Made by a program: the position numbers and the translations under genes. DNA of 64,000 bases. It comes from SCUN01 sp964343975. Lineage in GTDB: Bacteria; Acidobacteriota; Vicinamibacteria; Vicinamibacterales; SCN-69-37. The first letter of the stretch is position 1. Every line of letters starts with the position of its first letter. Shown here one piece after another: positions 1-6,684 of this stretch. Location: the NCBI GenBank assembly GCA_964343975.1, contig CAYFLU010000003.1:8375-72374 (forward strand), in the 5' to 3' direction. Under the pieces are notes generated by a model that was not told the origin of the DNA, searched no databases, and saw only the letters and a program-made list of their open reading frames with translations.

Positions 1-57
1 CCGTGCGGCACCATCGCGATGCGTCACGGTGAAAATTCCATTCATGAATGCTTAGCC

Positions 58-63
58 TATAAT
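58..63 (+). promoter_or_regulatory. -10 element of ddl
   Basis: A perfect TATAAT lies 11 nt before the GTG start of ddl. A start site about 7 nt downstream would give a 5' leader of only about 5 nt. No clear -35 hexamer is visible in the bases available. Confidence 0.55.
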
Positions 64-74
64 GTCGGCAGACC

Positions 75-1253
75 GTGAAGCGACTTCGCGTAGGTGTGCT
101 CTTCGGCGGCCGATCCAGCGAGCACGAGATTTCTCTCGCGTCCGCAGCGGCGGTGTTCGCCAATCTCGATCGTCAGAAATACGAACCGGTCCCGCTCAAG
201 ATCGAGAAGGACGGCCGCTGGATCCTCGCGGATCGCGCCCCGTCCGCCGCATCCGCCGCGGAAGTCATCGATCAGATGCGCACCGAACAAGTGCGCCTGC
301 GCAGCGGCCGTGAAGTGATCCTTCCGGCACGCCCGGGCAACAGCTCCGACAGCCTCGTCCTGCTCGACCGCCGGGAAGCGCGCACGCGCGAAACCCATGG
401 CGAGGATGTGGATGCGGTGACGACGGCTACCGGTCTCGGCCTCGACGTGATCTTCCCCGTCCTCCACGGCCCGCTCGGCGAGGACGGCACGATCCAAGGC
501 CTGCTCGAACTCGCCAACATCCCGTACGTCGGCTGCGGCGTCCTCGCCTCCTCCATCGGCATGGACAAGGCCGCGATGAAGACAATGTTCCGCCACAAGG
601 GACTCAAGGTCGCCGACTGGGTCGTCGTCTGGCGACGCGAGCTCGCGGATCGCGACGGGGTGCGCGCACGAATCGAAAAGGCCCTGCCCTACCCGATGTT
701 CGTGAAGCCGGCCAACCTCGGCTCGAGCGTCGGCATCTCGAAGGTGAAGACGGCGGCGGATCTCGACGCGGCGCTCGATCTGGCCGCCTCCTTCGACCGC
801 AAGATCATCGTCGAGGCCGGGATCCCCGATGCGCGCGAGATCGAATGCGCGGTGCTCGGTAACGACACCCCCGATGTGTCGGTCGCCGGAGAAATCGTGC
901 CTGCCAACGAGTTCTACGACTACGAAGCCAAGTACATCAGCGGCGGCTCGAAGACGATCATTCCGGCGAAACTCACGGACAAAGTCGCCGCCGAGGTCCG
1001 TCGTGCGGCGATTGCCGCCTTCGAATCGATCGACGGATCCGGACTCGCGCGTGTCGACTTCCTCGTCACGCGCTCAAGCCACAAAGTGTTCGTGAACGAG
1101 ATCAACACGCTGCCCGGCTTCACCACGATCAGCATGTATTCGCAGTTGTGGCAGGCGAGCGGCGTCGAGTACCCGACGTTGATCGATCGACTGATCACGC
1201 TCGCGCTCGAACGTCACAAGGACAAACAAGACGTTCGCACCAGCTTTTTTTAA
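75..1253 (+). CDS. ddl: D-alanine--D-alanine ligase
   Basis: Cytoplasmic ATP-grasp enzyme that joins two D-alanines to make the dipeptide used by MurF in peptidoglycan precursor synthesis. The 392-residue product is of usual length or slightly long. The N-terminal family motif GGRSSEHEISLASA is at residues 10-23. The glycine-rich HGPLGEDGTIQG stretch lies near residue 140, and the C-terminal metal-binding EINTLPGFT motif near 345. The start is a GTG; a TATAAT ends 11 nt upstream, so the message is probably nearly leaderless and initiates without a Shine-Dalgarno. The gene stands alone, followed by a 325-nt gap before the next possible ORF. Identification is firm on motifs and length. Confidence 0.95.
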   Translation: MKRLRVGVLFGGRSSEHEISLASAAAVFANLDRQKYEPVPLKIEKDGRWILADRAPSAASAAEVIDQMRTEQVRLRSGREVILPARPGNSSDSLVLLDRREARTRETHGEDVDAVTTATGLGLDVIFPVLHGPLGEDGTIQGLLELANIPYVGCGVLASSIGMDKAAMKTMFRHKGLKVADWVVVWRRELADRDGVRARIEKALPYPMFVKPANLGSSVGISKVKTAADLDAALDLAASFDRKIIVEAGIPDAREIECAVLGNDTPDVSVAGEIVPANEFYDYEAKYISGGSKTIIPAKLTDKVAAEVRRAAIAAFESIDGSGLARVDFLVTRSSHKVFVNEINTLPGFTTISMYSQLWQASGVEYPTLIDRLITLALERHKDKQDVRTSFF

Positions 1254-1262
1254 TTTTTGCGC

Positions 1263-1291
1263 TTGACAGTCGTACGACTCGTCCCTAATCT
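1263..1291 (+). promoter_or_regulatory. sigma70-type promoter
   Basis: TTGACA (1263-1268) and TAATCT (1286-1291) are separated by exactly 17 nt. This is the best -35/-10 pair seen in the window. It should start transcription near 1298, 45 nt after the ddl stop codon, and so serves the downstream non-coding region rather than ddl. Confidence 0.6.
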
Positions 1292-1297
1292 ACATCT

Positions 1298-1398
1298 TGC
1301 GTGAAGGACAACGGCTCACCCTATTTGTTGAGTTCGTCGTCGCCAAGCAAGATCTGGTGAATTCGTGAGGTGTCGCTCGACGGCGACGCCTTTTTTTT
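1298..1398 (+). ncRNA. candidate small RNA or attenuated leader, about 100 nt
   Basis: The interval is bounded by a consensus-like promoter (predicted start near 1298) and an intrinsic terminator (stem 1369-1376 with 1383-1390, then eight T). No ORF with a ribosome-binding site is apparent inside. I do not recognise it as 6S, SRP, RNase P or tmRNA. It could be a free-standing small RNA, or a leader whose terminator controls read-through into the micro-ORF at 1579. Confidence 0.4.
1369..1398 (+). terminator. rho-independent terminator
   Basis: GGTGTCGC (1369-1376) pairs with GCGACGCC (1383-1390) in an 8-bp stem with one G-U pair and a 6-nt loop. A run of eight T follows at 1391-1398. It lies about 70 nt downstream of the predicted start of transcription. 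Confidence 0.7.
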
Positions 1399-1578
1399 AG
1401 CTTCACCAGCACGCACGTTTTTGAGTTTGTCAGGCGTTCGAGCGCGACTTGTTTGACCCGCGATCATGCCTGCCACGAAGCGCGGACGACGCACGTGCAC
1501 GTTGGCGTGCCGGGAGGCAGCGACGCTGCAGTGCGGAGCGCGTCCTCGCACAATCCACCTGAAGGGGGGGACAAGACA

Positions 1579-1629
1579 ATGGCGAAGAAGACTGCCAAGA
1601 AGGCGAAGAAGGGCGGCAAGAAGCGGTAA
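1579..1629 (+). CDS. Lys-rich micropeptide, 16 aa (hypothetical)
   Basis: A 16-codon ORF encodes MAKKTAKKAKKGGKKR, nine of 16 residues lysine and one arginine. It starts at ATG, with a strong purine-rich Shine-Dalgarno (AAGGGGGGG, ending about 8 nt upstream), and stops 24 nt before a perfect terminator hairpin. The composition resembles histone H1-like or HU-type lysine-rich tails, which suggests nucleic-acid binding, but it is too short for any domain call. It may be a real micropeptide or the tail of a decayed gene; the placed ribosome-binding site and terminator favour expression. I assign no function. Confidence 0.45.
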   Translation: MAKKTAKKAKKGGKKR

Positions 1630-1652
1630 GTTTTTCCGCTCACGCTCTACCT

Positions 1653-1684
1653 AAAGGGGACGGGAGACCGTCCCCTTTTTTTTA
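1653..1684 (+). terminator. rho-independent terminator
   Basis: AAAGGGGACGG (1653-1663), loop GAGA, CCGTCCCCTTT (1668-1678) form a perfect 11-bp stem followed by a T-run to 1684. It ends the transcription unit containing the 16-aa ORF. It also lies just past the 3' end of the convergent lipoprotein gene; the A-rich left side makes it plausibly bidirectional. Confidence 0.85.
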
Positions 1685-1689
1685 TTGGG

Positions 1690-3777
1690 CTAGAAACTCA
1701 CGCCGTCCCAGATACGAATCCGGTCGATGACATCGAACGGGCTGATCAGATCCAGCAATTCCCCGCCGCGCACGACCTGACCGAAAATCGGATACTTGCC
1801 ATCGAGATGCGGCTGCGGTGACACCGTGATGAAGAACTGGCTGCCGCCGGAATCCGCGCCATCGAGCGCCATCCCCATCGTGCCGCGCACGAACGGGTCG
1901 GCGCTGAGCTCGTCGCGGAGCGAATAGCCGGGACCGCCGGCGCCATCACCGCGGTCATCGCCCGCCTGCCACACGAAGTTTGGTACCACCCGGTGCACGC
2001 GCATGCCGTTGAAGTAGCCCTTGCGCGCGAGGGTGACGAAGCTCTGGGTCGCCATCGGTGCGTCGACGACGTTGAGCTCCACCTCGATCGTGCCGTACTT
2101 GGTCTCGATGAACGCATGCGGTGAATACGGCGGCCGCAGGAGCGCCGGCGACTCGTAGTAGTCGGCCGGAAAGCGCAGGGTCGCCGGCCGTTTCGGGCTC
2201 GCCGTCGTGTCGCCAAGCTTCCGGAGCCAGGACGCGGCGCGCACCCGCACCGCCCAATCGCGATCGGCCAGCGCCTCGGTCAAGGTCGGCGTGGCCGCGG
2301 CCTTGCCGAGTGCGGCCAGCGCGTCCACGGCGGCCGCGCGTGCCGTGCCGTTGGCGTCGGTTTGTCCGCGCGTATAGGCCACGGCGAGCTTCTCGGCCGC
2401 ACCGGCAATCTTCTTCGAGGCGGCAAGTGCCGCAGCCGTCGCGCGCAGGTTGAAATCGGGTGCTTCGAGCGCGGCGGCGATCCGCGCGTCGAGATCCGGC
2501 GCCCCCAGCTTCGCGAGCGCTTCGAGCGCGGGTGCCTGCACACGCACATCGCTATCGGCCACCAGTGCGGCCACAGCCCCGCGCACGCGTTCCGGATCCA
2601 GCCCCCCGAGGACGGTCGCCAGAGCGGCGCGCACCGACCAGTCGGCGTCCGTCGGCAGCGCCGAGACGACGATCAGGAAGTTCTCCGGGTCGATGCGGGC
2701 GGCGGCCGTCAGCGCCGCGGCACGCATCGGCGCCCACTTCGCGGTCAACAGATCGGACACAGTATCGAACGCACGCGGATCGCCCGTGGCCCCGAGGGCC
2801 GCGACGACCTCGAGCGCCAGATTCGGCGGCGTGGCCTGGTCCTCGATCACGCGCTGCAACACCGGAACCGCGTCGGAGTCCTTCAACTGGCCAAGCATGC
2901 GCGCCGCCGCCACTCGCACGCGCACGTCGGCGGCGCGGCGCGCCACGATGCCGCGCGCCGCCGCCACCGCGCGCCGGTCGCCGTACGCGCCGAGGCCGCG
3001 CAGCGCGAACGCCGGTGTGTTCACGCCGTCGACATTCACGAGCTGACCGAGCGGCGCCGCCGCGCGCGGATCGCCCACGCGCTGCAGGGCGTACGCCACC
3101 GGCCACCACGACGACACCGGCTGCCCCTTGTCATCGAGGACCACCGCCGCGAGCGCGTTGTACTGATGCAGCCGCGTGAGGGCGAACACAATGGCGCGGC
3201 AGACCTCGACGGCGGGTGTCTGCGGCACGCGCTCGTCATCAGGCGCGAGCGCGGCGATGTCGGCGCGGCAGCTCTTGCCGAGCGCAGCCAGTGCGTTGCC
3301 GGCCGGCGTCGCCGTGGCCGGTCCCGGCGTTGCGGGCTCGCCGATCAGCCCCAGCGCATCCGCGGCCCGTGCACGGACTTCGAGACTGGCATCGCCGAGT
3401 GCGCCAATCAACGCGTCGGTCGCGGTCGTGGCGCGCATCACACCCAGACCAAACGCCGCGTCGGCACGCACGCCAGCCTCGGCATCACCAAGCGCGCTCA
3501 CGAGCAGGGGCACCCCCGCGTCCATGCCGACCCGCCCGATCGCCTTCGCCGCGCGGCGCCGTACACGCGCATCGGGATCGCCCATCGCGGTGACCAGACT
3601 GCCGCCGGCCCCGTCCTCGAGCCACCGCTGGTCTTCGAGGCGCAGGATCGTGCCGATGCGCTTGTCGAGCGAGACCATCACCGGCGGCGCCGTCGTCGCG
3701 ACCGGCACGGCCACCGGCGCCGAGGCACACGCCGCAGCGACGACGAGGGCAAGCGACACGAGCAGGCGTTTTCCCAT
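1690..3777 (-). CDS. HEAT-repeat lipoprotein with C-terminal cyclophilin-type peptidyl-prolyl isomerase
   Basis: The 695-residue protein begins with a lipoprotein signal ending in VAAAC (Cys about residue 17), so it should be membrane-anchored outside the cytoplasm. Residues from about 40 to 520 are tandem Ala-rich HEAT-like repeats (recurrent DPDARVRRRAAKAIG-type units). The last 143 residues are a cyclophilin domain with MRVHRVVPNFVWQAGD and GSQFFITVSPQPHLDG, the catalytic and substrate-groove signatures. The role is presumably cis-trans proline isomerisation of envelope proteins, with the HEAT solenoid as a client or partner platform (inference). The open frame continues far upstream by chance in GC-rich DNA; the ATG at 3777 is chosen because the signal peptide starts there. 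Confidence 0.85.
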   Translation of the reverse strand: MGKRLLVSLALVVAAACASAPVAVPVATTAPPVMVSLDKRIGTILRLEDQRWLEDGAGGSLVTAMGDPDARVRRRAAKAIGRVGMDAGVPLLVSALGDAEAGVRADAAFGLGVMRATTATDALIGALGDASLEVRARAADALGLIGEPATPGPATATPAGNALAALGKSCRADIAALAPDDERVPQTPAVEVCRAIVFALTRLHQYNALAAVVLDDKGQPVSSWWPVAYALQRVGDPRAAAPLGQLVNVDGVNTPAFALRGLGAYGDRRAVAAARGIVARRAADVRVRVAAARMLGQLKDSDAVPVLQRVIEDQATPPNLALEVVAALGATGDPRAFDTVSDLLTAKWAPMRAAALTAAARIDPENFLIVVSALPTDADWSVRAALATVLGGLDPERVRGAVAALVADSDVRVQAPALEALAKLGAPDLDARIAAALEAPDFNLRATAAALAASKKIAGAAEKLAVAYTRGQTDANGTARAAAVDALAALGKAAATPTLTEALADRDWAVRVRAASWLRKLGDTTASPKRPATLRFPADYYESPALLRPPYSPHAFIETKYGTIEVELNVVDAPMATQSFVTLARKGYFNGMRVHRVVPNFVWQAGDDRGDGAGGPGYSLRDELSADPFVRGTMGMALDGADSGGSQFFITVSPQPHLDGKYPIFGQVVRGGELLDLISPFDVIDRIRIWDGVSF

Positions 3778-3785
3778 GGCACTCA

Positions 3786-3868
3786 ATGGTACCGCACCGT
3801 CGCACTCTCGCACTTTCGCACCTGCGAGCACCGTGGCACTCCGGCCCCCTCGCACCTTTCGCACCGTT
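3786..3868. repeat. degenerate short-word repeat (CGCAC)
   Basis: The spacer between two divergent genes contains at least six copies of CGCAC or TCGCAC at irregular 8-25 nt intervals (for example TCGCACTCTCGCACTTTCGC), mixed with variants such as GAGCACC and GGCACTCC. It is not a perfect tandem repeat. Spacers at 28316, 41953 and 50007 have the same style but different words. Confidence 0.45.
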
Positions 3869-3874
3869 CTTTGG

Positions 3875-3880
3875 TATAGA
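3875..3880 (+). promoter_or_regulatory. -10 element of the deoxynucleoside kinase gene
   Basis: TATAGA ends 8 nt before the GTG start at 3889, implying a leaderless transcript. No convincing -35 element is seen; the upstream sequence is the CGCAC-rich repeat. Confidence 0.45.
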
Positions 3881-3888
3881 GTGCCGCC

Positions 3889-4536
3889 GTGGACTTCCGG
3901 TACCTCGCCATCGAAGGCCCGATCGGCCTCGGCAAGACGGCGCTGGCCGAACGCCTCGGCGCACGGCTGGATGCGACGGTCGTCCTCGATGAGGCGGACA
4001 ATCCGTTTCTCGAGGCGTTCTACGCCGGCCAGCCCGGAGCGGCGTTCCAGTCGCAGTTGTTCTACACGCTTCAGCGCCATCGCCAGCAACTGGCGCTCCG
4101 GCAAGGCGACCTGTTCGCGCAGACCGTGGTCGCCGACTACCTCTTCGATCGCGACCGCATCTACGCGTTCATGAACCTCGACGACAACGAGTTGTTCATC
4201 TATCAGCGGCTCTACGATTTGCTCGCGCGTGACCTGGCGGCCCCGGATCTGGTGATCTACCTCCAAACACCGACGGATCTGCTCAAGAAGCGCATCAAGG
4301 ACCGCGCGCGTCGACAGGGCGATCCCAAGTCGCTCACACCCGGCGACGAGTACGTGGCGGAACTCAACGAGGCGTACAACCACTTCTTCTTCCACTACAC
4401 GGCAACCCCGCTGCTCGTCGTCGAGACCTCGCAGTTCGACCTGTCGTGGGGCGACGACGCGCTGGACGACCTGCTGCGGCAGATCGAGTCGATGACGGCC
4501 GGCACGCGGTACTTCGTTCCGCGCACGAGCGCCTGA
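3889..4536 (+). CDS. deoxynucleoside kinase (deoxyadenosine/deoxyguanosine kinase family)
   Basis: A 215-residue cytoplasmic nucleoside kinase of the dNK/dGK family, phosphorylating deoxynucleosides for salvage with a nucleoside triphosphate donor. The Walker A loop GPIGLGKT is at residues 9-16. The DRDRIYAF segment near residue 84 matches the family's catalytic and substrate DR(S/D) region, and the Arg-rich LID segment LKKRIKDRARRQGD is near 135. The length fits the family. GTG start; a TATAGA box 8 nt upstream suggests a leaderless message. It heads the plus-strand series leading into accD, 15 nt away. Substrate specificity cannot be read from sequence. Confidence 0.85.
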   Translation: MDFRYLAIEGPIGLGKTALAERLGARLDATVVLDEADNPFLEAFYAGQPGAAFQSQLFYTLQRHRQQLALRQGDLFAQTVVADYLFDRDRIYAFMNLDDNELFIYQRLYDLLARDLAAPDLVIYLQTPTDLLKKRIKDRARRQGDPKSLTPGDEYVAELNEAYNHFFFHYTATPLLVVETSQFDLSWGDDALDDLLRQIESMTAGTRYFVPRTSA

Positions 4537-4551
4537 TAAGCTGATCGGACC

Positions 4552-5415
4552 ATGGCCTGGTTCAAACGCACCAAGCGGCCCATCATGGCCCCCGACAAGT
4601 CGAGCCGCGTTCCGGAGGGTCTCTGGGTCAAGTGCCCGTCCTGCGGACAGATCCTCTACAACAAGGATCTCGTCGCGAACGTGCAGGTGTGCACCAAGTG
4701 CGCCCACCATTTCCGCATGAGCGCCAAGGAACGTCTGGCGCTGCTCTTCGACGGCGGCACCTACACGGTGCACGACGCGAACCTGCGGTCGAACGATCCG
4801 CTGCAATTCACGGACACGAAGCCGTACCGCAAGCGTCTCGACGCCAGCATCAAGTCGACCGGTCTGAACGACGCGATCATCTCGGCGACGGGCCAGTTGG
4901 ACGGCATCCCGACCACGATCGCCGCCATGGAATACGGCTTCATCGGCGGCAGCATGGGTGTGGTCGTCGGCGAGTCGATCACCCGGGCCATCGAGCGCGC
5001 CATTGCGGACCGACAGCCCGTGATCGTCGTGAGCTGCTCCGGCGGCGCGCGCATGATGGAAGGCACGCTGTCGCTCATGCAGATGGCCAAGATCAGCGCC
5101 GCGCTCGGCCGGCTCGATCGCGCCGGCCTGCCCTACATCTCGTTGATGACCGATCCGACGACGGGTGGCGTAACGGCGAGTTACGCCATGCTCGGCGACC
5201 TCAACGTCGCCGAACCCAAGGCGCTGATCGGCTTTGCCGGCCCGCGCGTCATTGAGCAGACAATCCGTCAAAAACTCCCCGAGGGCTTCCAGCGGAGCGA
5301 GTTCCTGCTCGAGAAGGGCATGATCGACATCGTCGTGGATCGGCGCGAGTTGAAGGCCACGCTCGCGCGCGCCCTGCGCGTGATGATGGGGCTCCCGCCG
5401 GCCGCGCCGGCATGA
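4552..5415 (+). CDS. accD: acetyl-CoA carboxylase carboxyltransferase subunit beta
   Basis: The beta subunit of the carboxyltransferase half of acetyl-CoA carboxylase, which moves CO2 from biotin-carrier protein to acetyl-CoA to make malonyl-CoA for fatty-acid synthesis. The 287-residue length is typical. A four-cysteine zinc ribbon (C28, C31, C47, C50) opens the protein, followed by the crotonase-like carboxyltransferase fold with SCSGGARMMEG and the GGVTASYAMLGD loop. The stop overlaps the start of folC by 4 nt (ATGA), the accD-folC pair known from many bacteria. No accA is in the window. Confidence 0.96.
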   Translation: MAWFKRTKRPIMAPDKSSRVPEGLWVKCPSCGQILYNKDLVANVQVCTKCAHHFRMSAKERLALLFDGGTYTVHDANLRSNDPLQFTDTKPYRKRLDASIKSTGLNDAIISATGQLDGIPTTIAAMEYGFIGGSMGVVVGESITRAIERAIADRQPVIVVSCSGGARMMEGTLSLMQMAKISAALGRLDRAGLPYISLMTDPTTGGVTASYAMLGDLNVAEPKALIGFAGPRVIEQTIRQKLPEGFQRSEFLLEKGMIDIVVDRRELKATLARALRVMMGLPPAAPA

Positions 5416-6671
5416 CCGCACGGGAATACCTGTTCTCACTCGAAATCGTCGGGATCAAGCTCGGCCTCGAGCAGATCCACGCCCTGCTCGACGCGCTCGG
5501 TCATCCCGAGCGCGCCTTCCCCAGCATCATCGTCGCGGGCACGAACGGCAAAGGCAGCGTGACGGCGATGCTCGAGCGCGGCTTGCGCGCGGCCGGTTAT
5601 CACACGGGCCGCTACACCTCGCCGCACCTCACACACATCGAAGAACGCGTGGCGATTGACGGTGTCGCGATCACGACAGAGACCTTCGATGCCCTGGCCG
5701 AGCAGGTGTGCGCAGCCGCCGCGGCCCTTCCCTCGCCGCCGTCGTTCTTCGAAGCCACAACCGCGCTGGCACTGCTGGCGTTTCGTCAGGCGGACGTCGA
5801 CGTCGCGGTGCTCGAGGTGGGTCTCGGTGGCCGGTTGGATGCCACCAATGCCGTGACGCCGGAGCTCTCCGTCATCACGGCGATCGACCTCGACCATCAG
5901 CAGTATCTGGGCGACACGATCGAAGCGATCGCAGCCGAGAAGGCCGGCATCCTCCGCAAGTACGTCCCGGCCGTGTTGGGACAGAACGGCGATGCCGCCC
6001 GCGGCGTGATCACGCGCATCGCCACCGAGATCGGCGCACAGCTGACGTACGCCCCGGATGGCATCACGGTCGAGACCGACACCGTCGATGGCCAGACGAC
6101 GCTCACGATGGATGGCCCTGACGGACGCATCGGCCCGGTGACGCTCTCGATGCGAGGCCGCCATCAGGTCGACAACGCCGTGACGGCGCTCCGCGCGCTC
6201 GAAGTGCTCGACGCCACGTCGCTTCACGTGCCTGTGCCCGCGCGGCTGACCGCACTCAGCGACGTGTCGTGGCCCGCGCGGCTCGAATCGCGGATGTGGC
6301 GCGGGCATCGCGTGCTCATCGACGGCGCCCACAACCCGGCTGGCGCCGCGGCGCTGACGTCGTATCTGCATGACACCTTCGGTCGTCCGCTTCCGGTAGT
6401 CTTTGGCGCGATGCGCGACAAGGATGTGACCGGGCTGATTCAGGCGCTCGCGCCCGCCGCCTCGGCGTTCATTTGCACGCGTATGCCGTCGCCGCGCGCG
6501 GCAGACACCGCCACGCTGGCGTCCGCGATCACGAGCGCCATCCCGGGGGCCACGGTGGACGAGGCGGCGACGCCGCTCGCGGCGCTCGAACGTGCGGCCA
6601 CACTGGGCGAGCCGATCGTGGTCGCCGGGTCGCTGTATCTGGCGGGCGAGATCCGCGAGGTCCTGTCATAG
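5412..6671 (+). CDS. folC: bifunctional folylpolyglutamate synthase/dihydrofolate synthase
   Basis: A cytoplasmic Mur-ligase-like enzyme adding glutamate to dihydropteroate and/or folates. The 419-residue length is standard. The ATP-binding P-loop GTNGKGSV is at residues 43-50. The TSPHL motif, the substrate loop SFFEATTALA and the C-terminal DGAHNPAG are all present. It is translationally coupled to accD by a 4-nt overlap and is followed after 13 nt by lptD. Whether it has both activities cannot be decided from sequence. Confidence 0.95.
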   Translation: MTAREYLFSLEIVGIKLGLEQIHALLDALGHPERAFPSIIVAGTNGKGSVTAMLERGLRAAGYHTGRYTSPHLTHIEERVAIDGVAITTETFDALAEQVCAAAAALPSPPSFFEATTALALLAFRQADVDVAVLEVGLGGRLDATNAVTPELSVITAIDLDHQQYLGDTIEAIAAEKAGILRKYVPAVLGQNGDAARGVITRIATEIGAQLTYAPDGITVETDTVDGQTTLTMDGPDGRIGPVTLSMRGRHQVDNAVTALRALEVLDATSLHVPVPARLTALSDVSWPARLESRMWRGHRVLIDGAHNPAGAAALTSYLHDTFGRPLPVVFGAMRDKDVTGLIQALAPAASAFICTRMPSPRAADTATLASAITSAIPGATVDEAATPLAALERAATLGEPIVVAGSLYLAGEIREVLS

Positions 6672-6684
6672 ACTGGAAGCCCGC

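Noticed and set aside
2362..3879. Long plus-strand open frame (505 aa) over the HEAT gene
   Set aside because: Arg/His-rich antisense shadow of the minus-strand HEAT repeats; no motif, no start signal.
1690..5439. A 1249-residue open frame on the minus strand across the lipoprotein, kinase and accD
   Set aside because: Only the segment from 3777 has a signal peptide and domain content. The remainder is antisense to kinase and accD genes and results from few stop codons in GC-rich DNA.
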